A stretch of 64,000 bases of DNA from Palsa-504 sp963795795 (GCA_963795795.1 CAWCJS010000004.1:1-64000); one strand, 5' to 3'; counted from the stretch's first letter, positions 1-9,315 are shown. Notes: generated from the letters alone by a model not told the origin. Numbers and translations are program-made.

Positions 1-26
1 AACGTAATGCCTCTCCCGGTTGGGTT

Positions 27-1632
27 GAGCTTGTAACCTCAGGTGTGTAAATGTTTTTGAATTGTTAGATTTACCTGGTCCTATCGTAGCCGGCCAGGGT
101 AGGCATCGTCGAGCTCGCTGAGGGCCTCGCGCCAGCCCATGACCCGCTGGCCCTCCACGAGGCGGGCGGGCTGGTCCGGGCGCTTGCCGGTGTCCTGGCG
201 GCGGGCGGCGCGCTCGCGGGCGCGCTTGTCCTCGATGTTGATGATGGCCAGCCAGAGCAGCTTGACCACCGCGTCGTCGGTCGGGTAGTGGCCGCGGGCC
301 TTGGTGACCTTGCGGAGCTGGTAGTTCAGCGACTCGATGCTGTTGGTGGTGTAGAGCAGCTTGCGGACCGCGGGGCTGAACGCCAGGAACGGGGTGAAGG
401 CGTCCCAGGCGTCCTCGAACACCCTCGCGGCCTGCGGGTACTTGCGGCCCCACGGGGAGGCGGCGAACGCGGCCAGGGCGTCGAAGGCGGCCTCGGCGGT
501 CGGCGCGGTGTAGATCGTGCGCAGCTCTTTGGCGACCTCGCCGGCGTCGCGGCGGGCGACGGGCCGCAGGGCGTTGCGGATCAGGTGAACGACGCAGCGC
601 TGCACGACGGTGCCGGGGAACGCGCCGGTGATGGCGTCCTCGAACCCGGTCAGGCCGTCGCAGCAGGCGATCAGGATGTCCCGCACGCCCCGGTTGCGCA
701 GGTCCGTCATGACGCCGCCCCAGAACCGGGCGCCCTCCCCGGCGGTAGCCGCCTCCGGCGCCGTCTTGGCCAGCCAGATCCCCAGCACGTGCTTCTCCCC
801 GTCCGCGTCGATCCCGATCGCGATGTAGGCGGGCTTGTTCTGCACCACCTGGTTGTCCCGGACCTTGACCACGATCGCGTCCAGGAACACCACCGCGTAT
901 ACCTGCTCCAGCGGCCGGGCCTGCCAGGCGCGGACCTCCTCCAGCACCTGATCGGTGATCCGGGAGACCGTCTCGTGGGACAGCTGGGTGCCGTAGACCT
1001 GCTCCAGGTGGTGCAGGATGTCCCGCACGGACATGCCGTGCGCGTACAAGCTGATGATCATGTCGTCCAGGCCGCCGGCGATCCGCCCCGAGCGCTTGGG
1101 GATCAGCAGCGGCTCGAAGGTGCCGGCCCGGTCCCGCGGCACCGCCAGGCCCACCGGCCCGACCCCGGTCTGCACCGTCTTGGCGATGGTGCCGTTGCGG
1201 GAGTTCCCCGAGTGATGCCCGGCCGGGTCGTGCCTGCCGTAGCCCAGGTGCGCGGTCAGCTCGGCCTCCAGCGCCCGCTCCAGCACCGCCCGCACCAGCT
1301 CCCCGAGCATCGACCCCTCACCGGTCAGCCGGAGCCCTCCGGCCGCGTCCTTCGACCGTTCCAGCAGCTCGTCCAGCAGCCGGTCATCCATCAGCTCCCG
1401 CAGCGGCACCCGCGCCGGGTCCTGGCCGCCCGGAAGAGGGCTTCCCCCGTCGCCATACGGATCATCCCCGGCCATCCCCGGCATCGCGCCGTTACCGCGC
1501 ACCGGGGCATCTTGCCCCGTGTTTCCCCTGTTCACGGACTTCACTGTTGTTCTCCCCCCGATTCAGCGGGTGTCCCCGCCCAGCATATGATTACCCTGTG
1601 TTACTCCTTTACACACCTAGAGTGATACCCCC
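27..1632 (-). mobile_element. IS256-family insertion sequence, copy A
   Basis: Complete element of about 1.6 kb. The inner terminal motif AGGTGTGTAAA (41-51) faces TTTACACACCT (1608-1618). Comparison with copy B at 33048-34657 shows the shared sequence continues outward to 27 and about 1632. An 8-bp target duplication GTTGGGTT lies at 19-26 and 1633-1640, the size usual for IS256 transposition. One extra C at the right end relative to copy B leaves the boundary uncertain by one base. The element carries a single transposase gene. Confidence 0.9.
81..1544 (-). CDS. IS256-family (mutator-type) DDE transposase
   Basis: 487-residue transposase that would cut and rejoin the ends of copy A. The catalytic core is visible: first Asp in VVFLDAIVVKVRD, second Asp in ACCDGLTGFEDAI, and Glu in the family signature TTNSIESLNYQLRK. 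The GTG start at 1544 follows a purine-rich GGGGGAGAAC stretch. The first 45 residues are rich in Gly and Pro and differ from copy B, while the rest is nearly identical. It looks intact and possibly active. Confidence 0.95.
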   Translation of the reverse strand: MKSVNRGNTGQDAPVRGNGAMPGMAGDDPYGDGGSPLPGGQDPARVPLRELMDDRLLDELLERSKDAAGGLRLTGEGSMLGELVRAVLERALEAELTAHLGYGRHDPAGHHSGNSRNGTIAKTVQTGVGPVGLAVPRDRAGTFEPLLIPKRSGRIAGGLDDMIISLYAHGMSVRDILHHLEQVYGTQLSHETVSRITDQVLEEVRAWQARPLEQVYAVVFLDAIVVKVRDNQVVQNKPAYIAIGIDADGEKHVLGIWLAKTAPEAATAGEGARFWGGVMTDLRNRGVRDILIACCDGLTGFEDAITGAFPGTVVQRCVVHLIRNALRPVARRDAGEVAKELRTIYTAPTAEAAFDALAAFAASPWGRKYPQAARVFEDAWDAFTPFLAFSPAVRKLLYTTNSIESLNYQLRKVTKARGHYPTDDAVVKLLWLAIINIEDKRARERAARRQDTGKRPDQPARLVEGQRVMGWREALSELDDAYPGRLR

Positions 1633-1781
1633 GTTGGGTTGCCGCTTTGGCCGGCCCGGGTACCGTGCGTTGCGCGGGTGCGCCTCGGCGGGGCAGTCTT
1701 CCTGCGGCGCAAGTGATACCTGCGTGTCCCGCGTTGCGTCAGTAAGCTCCCGCGACGGTCCTGCCGGAAAAGATCTTGGAT
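1633..1781. other. Spacer between two insertion sequences
   Basis: Short GC-rich stretch between IS256 copy A and the IS701-like element. It begins with one arm of the copy A target duplication. No coding or RNA signal is visible; it is probably a fragment of the original host DNA. Confidence 0.4.
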
Positions 1782-3476
1782 GTCCGTGCTCGACGGAAGA
1801 ACGGGCGCCGTATCTGACGCCTTTTCTCTCCTTGCGTTTTAACCAAAATTGCGCTTAAGGCGGGGTTGCCGGCATTTGGGGTTGGAGTGTGACGTAGCGG
1901 GCGTGGTGGTGGTTGTTGCGGTGTTCGCGGGACAGCATGGGCGCGGCCGCCGCATCCTCGGAAGGTCAGGCGAATGATCTACCGGGAAGGGCGGCGGCCG
2001 TGGTGTCCAGTATGGCGTGGCAGCAGCGGTGGTGTCAGCCGGGCGGGCGGCGGTGGCGGAGCTGGCCGGGTTCCGGCAGCGGTTGTCGGGGTGCCTGTGG
2101 CGGCGTGCGGATGCGTTGTTCGAGCTGGGTGATGCGGTGCTGACCGCGGCGCCGGGCCGGCCGCTGCCGTATTTAAGCCTGGAGCCGGCGTTCCGCCGTG
2201 GCCACGGCATGGTCTATCAGGGGCTGGCGGCGGGCCGGATCGGCGAGGAGGGGCTGCGGGAGCTGCTGGTGGCGTGCCGGCCGCGGGACTGGCCGCTGGC
2301 GTTCGCGATCGACGCGTCGGCGTATCCGCGGCCGGAGGCGCAGACCAGCCCAGGCCGGGCGTTCCATCACGCCGCGGGCCCCCATGGTAAGGACGGGGCG
2401 GTGGCCGGGTGGGCGTTCCAGTGGCTGGCCCAGCTGTCGTTCACCGCCGATTCATGGACTGCGCCGCAAGATCAGGTGCGGGTGCCGGCCGGGCACGGCA
2501 CCGCGGAGGCCGCGGCGCAGATCCTCGCGCACGCGGCCCGGCTGCGGGCCGCCGGGGAACAGCGGGTCCCGCTGTATGTGCTCGATGCCGGGTACGGCGC
2601 GGCGGATCTGACCTGGGACCTGCGCCCTGACCTGGACCGGGTGCAGATCCTGGTCCGGGTGCGCCGGGACCGGGTGTTCTACCGGGACCCGCCGCCGCGC
2701 CCGCCCGGCATGCGGGGGCGGCCCCGCAAGCACGGCTCCGGCACGGACAAGTTCGCCTGCCCCGACCCGGCCACCTGGGGTCCGCCAGGCCAGGAACTGC
2801 TGGCCGGCGACGCCCGGTACGGCCAGGTGCACGTCATGTCGTGGGGCGGGCTGCACCCCAAGCTGTACTGCCGCCGCAAATTCGCCGGCCTGGACCGGCC
2901 CCCCGTCATCTGCTGTCACCTGATCCGCATCGCCGTCGCCAAGCTGCCCGGCGGCCGCGCCTCCCCCGCGCCGATCTGGCTGTGGTGGGCCGGTCCCGGC
3001 ACCCCCGACCTGGACCTGTGCTGGCGCGCCTACCTGCACCGGTACGACCTGGAGCATACCTACCGGTTCGCCAAGACCACCCTGGGCTGGGCCGGCGCCG
3101 GCCTCCGCACCCCGGAGCAGGCCACCCGCTGGACCTGGCTGATCATCACCGCGCTGACCCAGCTGCGCCTGGCCCGGCCCATCGCCGCCGACCGCCGGCT
3201 GCCCTGGGAAAAACCCGGCAAGCCCGGCAAGCTCACCCCCGGCCGGGTCCGCCGGGATTTCCCCCGCCTGCTCCTGCTCACCGGAACCCCGGCCAGAGCA
3301 CCGAAATTCACCAGAGCCGGACCAGGCCGCCCCAAAGGCCGCAAGGGAACCCCCGCACCCCGCTACCCCGTCACCAAGAAGGCCGCCTGACGATCACAAC
3401 CCGGCCAGCCAGAAGTTAAAACGCAAGGGATAAAAAGGCGTCAGATACGGCGCTCTTTCTTCCATTGAGCACGGAC
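1782..3476 (+). mobile_element. IS701-like insertion sequence with long inverted repeats
   Basis: Two 61-bp imperfect inverted repeats bound this element: 1782-1842 and 3416-3476. Both outer ends read GTCCGTGCTC inward and both share GCGCCGTATCTGACGCC and TTGCGTTTTAA blocks. About 1.7 kb lies between them with one transposase gene. No target duplication was found, so either the true ends differ by some bases or a flank has been rearranged. It lies between IS256 copy A and a second IS256-type element. Confidence 0.75.
2017..3390 (+). CDS. DDE transposase, IS701-like
   Basis: About 457 residues. Candidate acidic catalytic residues sit in AFAIDASAYPRPEA (first Asp), VPLYVLDAGYGAADL (second Asp) and DLEHTYRFAKTTLGW (Glu), the arrangement of IS701-type transposases found widely in actinomycetes. 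The C-terminus is basic (GRPKGRKGTPAP). The GTG start at 2017 is the earliest clear in-frame start, but no strong ribosome site precedes it, so the N-terminus is uncertain. The long inverted repeats on both sides support its role in moving this element. Confidence 0.8.
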   Translation: MAAAVVSAGRAAVAELAGFRQRLSGCLWRRADALFELGDAVLTAAPGRPLPYLSLEPAFRRGHGMVYQGLAAGRIGEEGLRELLVACRPRDWPLAFAIDASAYPRPEAQTSPGRAFHHAAGPHGKDGAVAGWAFQWLAQLSFTADSWTAPQDQVRVPAGHGTAEAAAQILAHAARLRAAGEQRVPLYVLDAGYGAADLTWDLRPDLDRVQILVRVRRDRVFYRDPPPRPPGMRGRPRKHGSGTDKFACPDPATWGPPGQELLAGDARYGQVHVMSWGGLHPKLYCRRKFAGLDRPPVICCHLIRIAVAKLPGGRASPAPIWLWWAGPGTPDLDLCWRAYLHRYDLEHTYRFAKTTLGWAGAGLRTPEQATRWTWLIITALTQLRLARPIAADRRLPWEKPGKPGKLTPGRVRRDFPRLLLLTGTPARAPKFTRAGPGRPKGRKGTPAPRYPVTKKAA

Positions 3477-3520
3477 CTTCCGCGACATCGTCTCACCCAT
3501 TGATGACGGCGATGGCGACG

Positions 3521-4889
3521 GGGTCTGTCAAGTTAACGGTGTAACTTCTGTCTTGTTGTTACTTCCGTCCCGCGCTCAGGCGGCCGTCGAAGGTGATGTC
3601 GAAGGCGTTCAGGGCGGCCTTCCACCGGTTGGTCCACCGCTGGCGGCCCTTCCCGGTCGGATCCAGGCTCATGATCGCCAGGTACAGGCACTTCAGGGCC
3701 GCCTGCTCGGTCGGGAAATGGCCGCGGGCATTCACCGCCCGCCGCAGCCGGGCATTAATGGACTCGATCGCGTTGGTGGTGCAGATCACGGTCCTTATTT
3801 CCCGGTCGAACCGCAGGAAGGGAACGAATTCCGCCCACGCGTTTTCCCACAGCCGGATGATAGCCGGGTAGCGCTTCTCCCACTTCCCGGAGAACTCGGC
3901 GAACCGGTCCAGCGCCTCAGCCTCGGACGCCGCAGTGTAAACGGGCTTGAGGTCTTTCGCGATCTGCGCCCAGTCCCTTTTCGACGCGTACTTGAATGAA
4001 TTCCGCAGCAGATGGACAATGCATGTTTGCACGATGGTCTTCTCCCACACCGCGCTAACCGCGTCCGGCAGGCCCTTGAGCCCGTCGCAGACCAGCATGC
4101 ACACGTCCCGGACGCCGCGGTTCTTGATCTCCGACAGGACCCGCAGCCAGTACTTGGCGCCTTCCCCGTCGCCGTGCTCCCCGGCCCACAGGCCCAGCAC
4201 GTCCCGCTCGCCGTCTGCGGTGACGCCCAGCGCCAGGTAGATGGGCCGGTTGGCGACCTGGCCCTCGCGGATCTTCACGTTAATCGCGTCGATGAAGATC
4301 ACCGCGTACACGGAATCCAGTGGCCGGCTCTGCCATTCGGCCATGCCCTCCATCACCCGGTCGGTGATCGTGGTAATGGTCTGCTTGGAGACCTCGGCGC
4401 CGTAGACCTCGGCCAGGTGCGCGGCGATCTCCCCGTGGGTCAGCCCTTTCGCCGACAGGGAAATCACCATATCGTCGACCCCGGTCAGCCGCCGCTGCCT
4501 TTTGCCGACGATTTTCGGCTCGAAACTGGAATCCCGGTCGCGCGGCACCGAAATCTCCACAGGCCCGGTATCGGTAAGCACCGTCTTGGCCCGGCGGCCG
4601 TTACGGGAATTGCCGCCGTTGCGGCCTGCCGGATCATGCTTGCCATAGCCGAGATGGTCGTCCATCTCGCCTTCCAGGGCGCCCTCGATGACCATCTTGG
4701 TCAGCCTGCCCAGCAGGCCGCCCTCGCCGGTCAGCTTCAGCCCGCCGGCCCGGGCCCGCTCGGTGAGCTCCCGCAGCAGCTGCTCATCGGCTGCCGAGAG
4801 CTCCGCCGGCTCCTGGCTCCATCCGTCGTCACGTCAGTCATCTGGTGTCTCCTCCGTCTCGGGGGTTACACCGTTGAAATTACAGTCCC
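3521..4889 (-). mobile_element. Second, distinct IS256-type insertion sequence
   Basis: About 1369 bp, bounded by inverted repeats around AACGGTGTAAC (about 3535-3545 at the left) and its complement GTTACACCGTT (4865-4875 at the right). An 8-bp target duplication TGGCGACG lies directly outside, at 3513-3520 and 4890-4897. Its transposase is clearly different from that of copies A and B. It inserted independently into DNA just right of the IS701-like element. Confidence 0.88.
3559..4841 (-). pseudogene. IS256-type transposase with N-terminal frameshift
   Basis: The readable 378-residue frame begins at an internal Met (4695) and contains the catalytic signatures: VIFIDAINVKIRE, VCDGLKGLPDAV and TTNAIESINARLRR. 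Upstream, an ATG at 4841 with a GGAGGAGAC ribosome site begins MTDVTTDG. The expected continuation EPAELSAADEQLLRELTERA lies in another frame that has no start of its own. A one-base shift near 4815-4822 therefore separates the natural start from the body. The product is likely inactive unless translation starts internally or the shift is a sequencing error. Confidence 0.75.
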
Positions 4890-5051
4890 TGGCGACGTGG
4901 CTGTAGGTCGAGGGGGCGGGCAGGCCGGGCGGGTTGACGAGTTCGAGCGTCATCGGGATCTTTCTGCGTGGCCCCCGAGGGGCGGCCGTGGTCACGTGTT
5001 CTTCAGCAGTTTCATTTTTGTAGATTGCTGGGGTTGCTGCGGGCTTGGTAG

Positions 5052-6044
5052 ATGTCGGCTGTGGGTGAAGCTGCAGCGCGGCAGGTGTCGGCGTGCTCGG
5101 GACGGCGGGGGCTAGTACCTGGCGGGACCAGGCGACTGGGCCGGGCCGGATTCATTTCGACGCTGGCTGCGGCTGGAGTCCTGGCCCTGGTTTGCGTGCC
5201 TGGTTCGGCCGCGCTGGCCGCGGGATCGCCGGTGACCACGAGGGTGAGCCTGAGCGCGTCGCCGAACCCGGCGAACGCCGGGACGACGGTGACGCTGACG
5301 GCGGACACGTCGGCCGCGGACGGGACCAACCCGGCGGGGATGGTGCAGTTCGAGGACAACGGGACGAGCATCGGGTCGCCGGTGGCGGTGAATGCCAGCG
5401 GGGTGGCGACCACCACGACGTCGTTCGCAGCCACCGGGCAGATGGCGCTGTTCGCGCAGTTCACCCCGACCAGTAGCTCATACCTCTTCTCCCAGGGGAC
5501 GTACACCGAGACGATCTACCCGGCGGGGACCACGGCCGCCGGGTCGGAGCCCGTCACGACCACCGTGCCCCTGTCCGGTGCCTTCACCCTCACGGTGACG
5601 CCCGGCACGGTGAACTTGATGGTGTCGGGGACGACCGCCACCGGAGTGCTCCAAGACGTCACCGTGACCGACAGCCGCAACAACTACCCGGGCTGGTCGG
5701 TGTCGGGCCAGGACTCCAACTTCGCCGGCTCCGGCACCGCGGCCGGGTCGACCATCTCGGGCAACCAGCTCGGCTGGGTCCCGACCGCGGTCGGGACGCT
5801 GGTGGACGGCGCGACGCTCGGCGGCACCGTGGCGCCGGTGAGCCCGGGGCTCGGCACCACGGCGGCGACGCTCGCCTCGGCGGCGGCGAACTGCGGGTTC
5901 GGCACGAACGTCATGAGCGCCAACCTGACCCTGGACATACCGGCGCTGCAGACGGCGGGTCCCTACGCCAGCACGATGACGATCACCGCCGTCACGACCG
6001 GCCCGGCGAACGAGTTCTGCGTCGGGATCGGGGTGACCGTCTGA
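5052..6044 (+). CDS. Secreted Ig-like repeat protein with WxL-like C-terminal region
   Basis: 330 residues. After a basic N-terminus a hydrophobic stretch (about residues 34-56, FISTLAAAGVLALVCVPGSA) ends in an Ala-rich signal-peptidase-like site. Residues about 60-155 read like a bacterial Ig-like domain (VSLSASPNPANAGTTVTLTA). The C-terminal half contains DVTVTDSRNNYPGWSVSGQ, reminiscent of WxL-type surface domains. It is probably an exported or wall-associated protein of unknown ligand. It stands alone, convergent with the SDR gene and 11 bp from its end. Ribosome site is weak, so the start is not firm. Confidence 0.75.
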   Translation: MSAVGEAAARQVSACSGRRGLVPGGTRRLGRAGFISTLAAAGVLALVCVPGSAALAAGSPVTTRVSLSASPNPANAGTTVTLTADTSAADGTNPAGMVQFEDNGTSIGSPVAVNASGVATTTTSFAATGQMALFAQFTPTSSSYLFSQGTYTETIYPAGTTAAGSEPVTTTVPLSGAFTLTVTPGTVNLMVSGTTATGVLQDVTVTDSRNNYPGWSVSGQDSNFAGSGTAAGSTISGNQLGWVPTAVGTLVDGATLGGTVAPVSPGLGTTAATLASAAANCGFGTNVMSANLTLDIPALQTAGPYASTMTITAVTTGPANEFCVGIGVTV

Positions 6045-6055
6045 GCGGCGTTCGG

Positions 6056-6745
6056 TCAGCCGAGCAGCGTGCCGCCGTCGACGTTGAGGCTGACGCCGTT
6101 GACGGCCGGGTTGCGGAGCAGGAACGCCACCGCGTCGACGATGTCGGCCATCTGGGCCAGCCGCCCGCAGGGGGTCCGCGCGACCACGTGACTGAGGTCA
6201 CGGTCCCGCCAGTAGGGGCTATCGCCCACGATGCCGGGATGGATCACGTTGACCCGGATGGGCGCCAGCTCGACAATCAGGGTGTTCATCAGCCCGATCA
6301 CCCCGCCGTTGACCGTCGACACCGTATTGGAGCCGGGGTACGGGCGCAGCATGGCCAGGCCGCCGAACATGACGATCGCGGCGTCGAGGGCCATCCGGGG
6401 CCTCAGCGCGTGTACGACTTCGGGGTACCCGACGAGCTTGAGGGTGACCAGCCGCTGCGCCAGGTCGATGTCGTAGTCGGCAATCCTCGTGTTGACGTCG
6501 CGGTCGATCGCCGCCAGCACCAGTTTGTCCACGACGTCGATCCCGGCCAGCGCGGCGGCGATGCTGTGCGGCTCAGCCAGGTGGAGCGCGATGCCGGTCG
6601 TGTCGCCGCCGATCTCGCCGGCTACGGCGGCCGCCCGGCCGGCGTCCCGGCCGGTCAGCGTGACGCGGTCGCCGGCCTCGGCGAAGTACCTGGCGATCTC
6701 GAGGCCGAGGCCTGACGTGCCGCCGACGATCAGGACGCTGCTCAT
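6056..6745 (-). CDS. SDR-family oxidoreductase lacking the usual catalytic Tyr-Lys
   Basis: 229 residues, Rossmann-fold short-chain dehydrogenase. The dinucleotide-binding motif GGTSGLG is at residues 8-14 and the C-terminus has the SDR ending GVSLNVDGGTLLG. Where most members have YxxxK, this one reads STVNGGVIGLMNTL, so the catalytic Tyr and Lys are absent. It may bind cofactor or act as a divergent or regulatory SDR. Its ATG (6745) overlaps the stop of the bicupin gene by four bases, so the two are translationally coupled. Its substrate is unknown. Confidence 0.82.
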   Translation of the reverse strand: MSSVLIVGGTSGLGLEIARYFAEAGDRVTLTGRDAGRAAAVAGEIGGDTTGIALHLAEPHSIAAALAGIDVVDKLVLAAIDRDVNTRIADYDIDLAQRLVTLKLVGYPEVVHALRPRMALDAAIVMFGGLAMLRPYPGSNTVSTVNGGVIGLMNTLIVELAPIRVNVIHPGIVGDSPYWRDRDLSHVVARTPCGRLAQMADIVDAVAFLLRNPAVNGVSLNVDGGTLLG

Positions 6746-7530
6746 GGGCCCACTCTCCCGCGTAGATAATCCCAATCCCCAGCGAACCGGTACGAATAGC
6801 GCGCGGGCGGCTGCGGCGCCTGCGTCTCCAGCCAGCGCACCGGCTCCTGGCCCGCGTTGCGGAACGAGTGCACGCACCCCACGCCCGCCCAGGCGATGTC
6901 GCCCGGCTCGAGGCGGTAGGGCTCCCCGTCGAAGGTCGCGTCGGTCGCGCCCGCCAGGACCAGGTACGTCTCCTCGAACGGATGATCGTGCGCCCCGGCC
7001 ACCCCATCGGCCTCGTATTGCACCATGAACGTGGTCTGCAACTGCGCGCCCAGGTCGGTGTCCACCATCATCTTCACCGTGATGCCGCTGTACACCAGGC
7101 GCGCGGTCCGCATGCTGACCTCGTCCGGCGACGGACCGCTCATGCTCGCCGCCGCGATATGCCCGAACGACCGCGTCCGCGGATCCTTCAGATTTGGCCG
7201 AACGGGCGATGGTGACTCCCCCAGGTCCGCCTTCATCGTGTCCCCGTGGTGGCGCCGCCGGGGCTGCGGCGCCTGCATGTCCACCCACCTGACCGTGGTC
7301 TCGCCCTCGTTGCGCCAGGCGTGCGGGACGCCGATGGGGACCACTCCGTAGTCCTCCACCCCGACCCGGAACCCGCCCTCGGGGGTGGTGAGCACGACCT
7401 CGCCCGCCAGCACGAAGAAGCTCTGCTCGAAGGCGTGCACGTGACCGGGAAGTTCTGCGCCCGGCTCGAGTTCGCAGATCCCGAACCCGGTGTGCACCGC
7501 TCCGACCGAGGCGCCGACCTGCTCATCCAC
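6742..7530 (-). CDS. Bicupin (two cupin domains) protein
   Basis: 262 residues from a GTG at 7530. Two cupin barrels are visible: the first around PGHVHAFEQSFFVLAGEV, the second around GAHDHPFEETYLVLAGATD, each with His residues placed for metal binding. Each ends in a similar WVDMQAPQP or WLETQAPQP block, showing an internal duplication. The family includes ureidoglycine aminohydrolase-like and other small-molecule enzymes; no substrate can be named here. Sequence upstream of the GTG in the same frame looks coding (CFLGPPEWAPGAAGFRRW) but has no start. The plausible ATG at 7663 is in another frame. Confidence 0.8.
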   Translation of the reverse strand: MDEQVGASVGAVHTGFGICELEPGAELPGHVHAFEQSFFVLAGEVVLTTPEGGFRVGVEDYGVVPIGVPHAWRNEGETTVRWVDMQAPQPRRRHHGDTMKADLGESPSPVRPNLKDPRTRSFGHIAAASMSGPSPDEVSMRTARLVYSGITVKMMVDTDLGAQLQTTFMVQYEADGVAGAHDHPFEETYLVLAGATDATFDGEPYRLEPGDIAWAGVGCVHSFRNAGQEPVRWLETQAPQPPARYSYRFAGDWDYLRGRVGP

Positions 7531-7824
7531 GACCGACCAGCGCCGGAAACCGGCGGCCCCGGGCGCCCATTCGGGCGGCCCGAGGAAGCAGGCGTCGGCG
7601 GCCCGGCAGTACGAGGTGCCGGGACGGGGCCGCGTTCGGCGGGACGCCGGTCCCGGTACTCATGTGCACGCCGCCGTTCTCTGGGGTTCTGGTGGTCCCT
7701 GACACAGTTCCCGACGAGCTCTGGCCGTGTCAAGTTCAGGCTGCTGGTTCGGGGGAAGCGGGCGCCCGGGTCCTCGCCGTCGCGGAAGTGGAAGTCCCTG
7801 ACGAGGGCGGAAGACACCCGGCGG

Positions 7825-8685
7825 CTACTCGTCGGGAAGGTCGCCGGCCAGTTTCGTGAGCAGGTCCAGGCTCTCGTCGGGCGGGAGCGCCGCGTCCCGC
7901 AGCCGCCGATAGAGAAGCTCGTAGGGGTGGACGTCGGCCGACTCGATGAGGATCACGTCGGAGGTCACGGTATCGACCGCTACCACGGCGGGATCGCCGG
8001 GATCGGGGTAGCTGTACAGCGAGAAGGTACAGCGCGGGACGGCGTAACTCCCGATCCGCGCGTGCACCGGCAGCACCCGCAGGGTGACCTTCGGCTCCCC
8101 GTTCACCGTGGTAGCCAGGTGGTAGAGCTGCTTCTTGACGACCTCAGGCGGCGCCGCCAGCCGGCTGACCGCCACCTCGTCCACGATGACCTCGTAGGTC
8201 GGGCCCCCCGGCCGGCGCAGCATCCGCTGACGCCCCGTCCGCCCGGCCAGGACGCCGTCCGCGTTGGGGCTGCCGGGCTTCAGCTCGACCTCGGCATCGA
8301 CCCGGGCCCGGACGTAGTCCGGGATCTGCAGCAGTCCGGGCACGAAGGTCTGCTGGTACTCGCAGATGGTTGCCGCGCCCGCCTCGAGGTTCGCGTACAG
8401 CGCCTGCCGGTCACCCATCGTCTTGTTGGATTCCCACCAGCCGCGCTCCCCCGCCTCGCGGGCGATCGTGACGATCTGGGTCCACCGGTCGCCGTCCACC
8501 CCGACCGCGTCCAGGATCGCGATGATGTCGGCCTGGTCCACGGTGTGCCCGTTCTCCAGCCGCGAGATGTCCGCCCGGGACCGGCCGATCCGCTTACCCA
8601 GCTGGTCCGCGGTCAGCTGGGCCTCGGCCCGTAGCGCCCGCACCTCGCCGGCCAGGCGAAGCCGACGCACGTAGGGGCTGATCAT
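7825..8685 (-). CDS. XRE-family regulator with DUF5753-type C-terminus
   Basis: 286 residues. An N-terminal helix-turn-helix (about 12-65, QLGKRIGRSRADISRLENG) is followed by a long domain typical of actinobacterial DUF5753 regulators (YQQTFVPGLLQIPDYVRA). The start at ATG 8685 is chosen because GGGAGGACGT precedes it. Such proteins usually act with a neighbouring DUF397 protein, as here (8849-9094, same strand, upstream). In Streptomyces these pairs influence development and antibiotic production. The direct target is unknown. Confidence 0.88.
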   Translation of the reverse strand: MISPYVRRLRLAGEVRALRAEAQLTADQLGKRIGRSRADISRLENGHTVDQADIIAILDAVGVDGDRWTQIVTIAREAGERGWWESNKTMGDRQALYANLEAGAATICEYQQTFVPGLLQIPDYVRARVDAEVELKPGSPNADGVLAGRTGRQRMLRRPGGPTYEVIVDEVAVSRLAAPPEVVKKQLYHLATTVNGEPKVTLRVLPVHARIGSYAVPRCTFSLYSYPDPGDPAVVAVDTVTSDVILIESADVHPYELLYRRLRDAALPPDESLDLLTKLAGDLPDE

Positions 8686-8848
8686 GCACGTCCTCCCGCG
8701 GCCGACGTATGACCATAGCCAAGTGCTGTACGAGATCGGTGAACGTCCCAATTATTGGTTCGCACACTCGTGACCACAAGCCTCAAACCGCCTTCTACAA
8801 AGGGGTTTTCGGCGACCTGGCGGTCAGGGCGTCGGACGCCGGTGGCAT

Positions 8849-9094
8849 TTACCCCAATTTGATGCGGTTCAGGAATTCCCGCCAGGCGCTGGCGCTGAAC
8901 TCCAGGACCGGGCTGCAATCGTTCGCCTGGGAGTCACGCACTCCGATCAGCGGGCGGTCGGGGTGGTGCGGGCGGTCGGGGTGGTGGCCGCCGGAGCGGT
9001 GGCCGCTGGGGCGGGCGGAGGCTAGTTCCACGCAGCTGTTGCCGTCCCCGCTGTAGCTGGACTTGCGCCAGCCGACAAACCTGTCGTCGCTCAT
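8849..9094 (-). CDS. DUF397-domain protein
   Basis: 81 residues. Family signature WRKSSYSGDGNSCVELA at the start and IGVRDSQ...PVLEFSASAWREFL at the end. Between the halves is an atypical insert with the hexapeptide HHPDRP twice, encoded by a local duplication around 8950-8990. DUF397 proteins are small partners of XRE/DUF5753 regulators; the partner gene is 163 bp downstream. They probably modulate its activity by contact. The start ATG 9094 follows a moderate GGGGAAAC site. Confidence 0.88.
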   Translation of the reverse strand: MSDDRFVGWRKSSYSGDGNSCVELASARPSGHRSGGHHPDRPHHPDRPLIGVRDSQANDCSPVLEFSASAWREFLNRIKLG

Positions 9095-9315
9095 CGCGTT
9101 TCCCCTTATCCGACGACGTACACGCAGACTAATCGTCCATAAGCCTGGAACGACGGTTATTTCCGGACAGTCCGAAACCTTGCACGTTCAGGCTACTCGC
9201 ATGAGGGCCGCTTCGTGTACCTAGTTTGCAAGTTGCGTGCTCGCTTCGAACGACCGGATAATTGAGGACGTTTGTTGATCTCGTACAGTACGGACCGAGG
9301 CCGGGAGGATGGGCT

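Noticed and set aside
288..1625. 445-residue plus-strand frame over IS256 copy A, and its equivalent over copy B
   Set aside because: Both are antisense to transposases carrying full DDE signatures.
6746..7288. Extension of the SDR to 410 residues
   Set aside because: The added part is a shadow of the bicupin gene; the SDR motif begins directly after ATG 6745.
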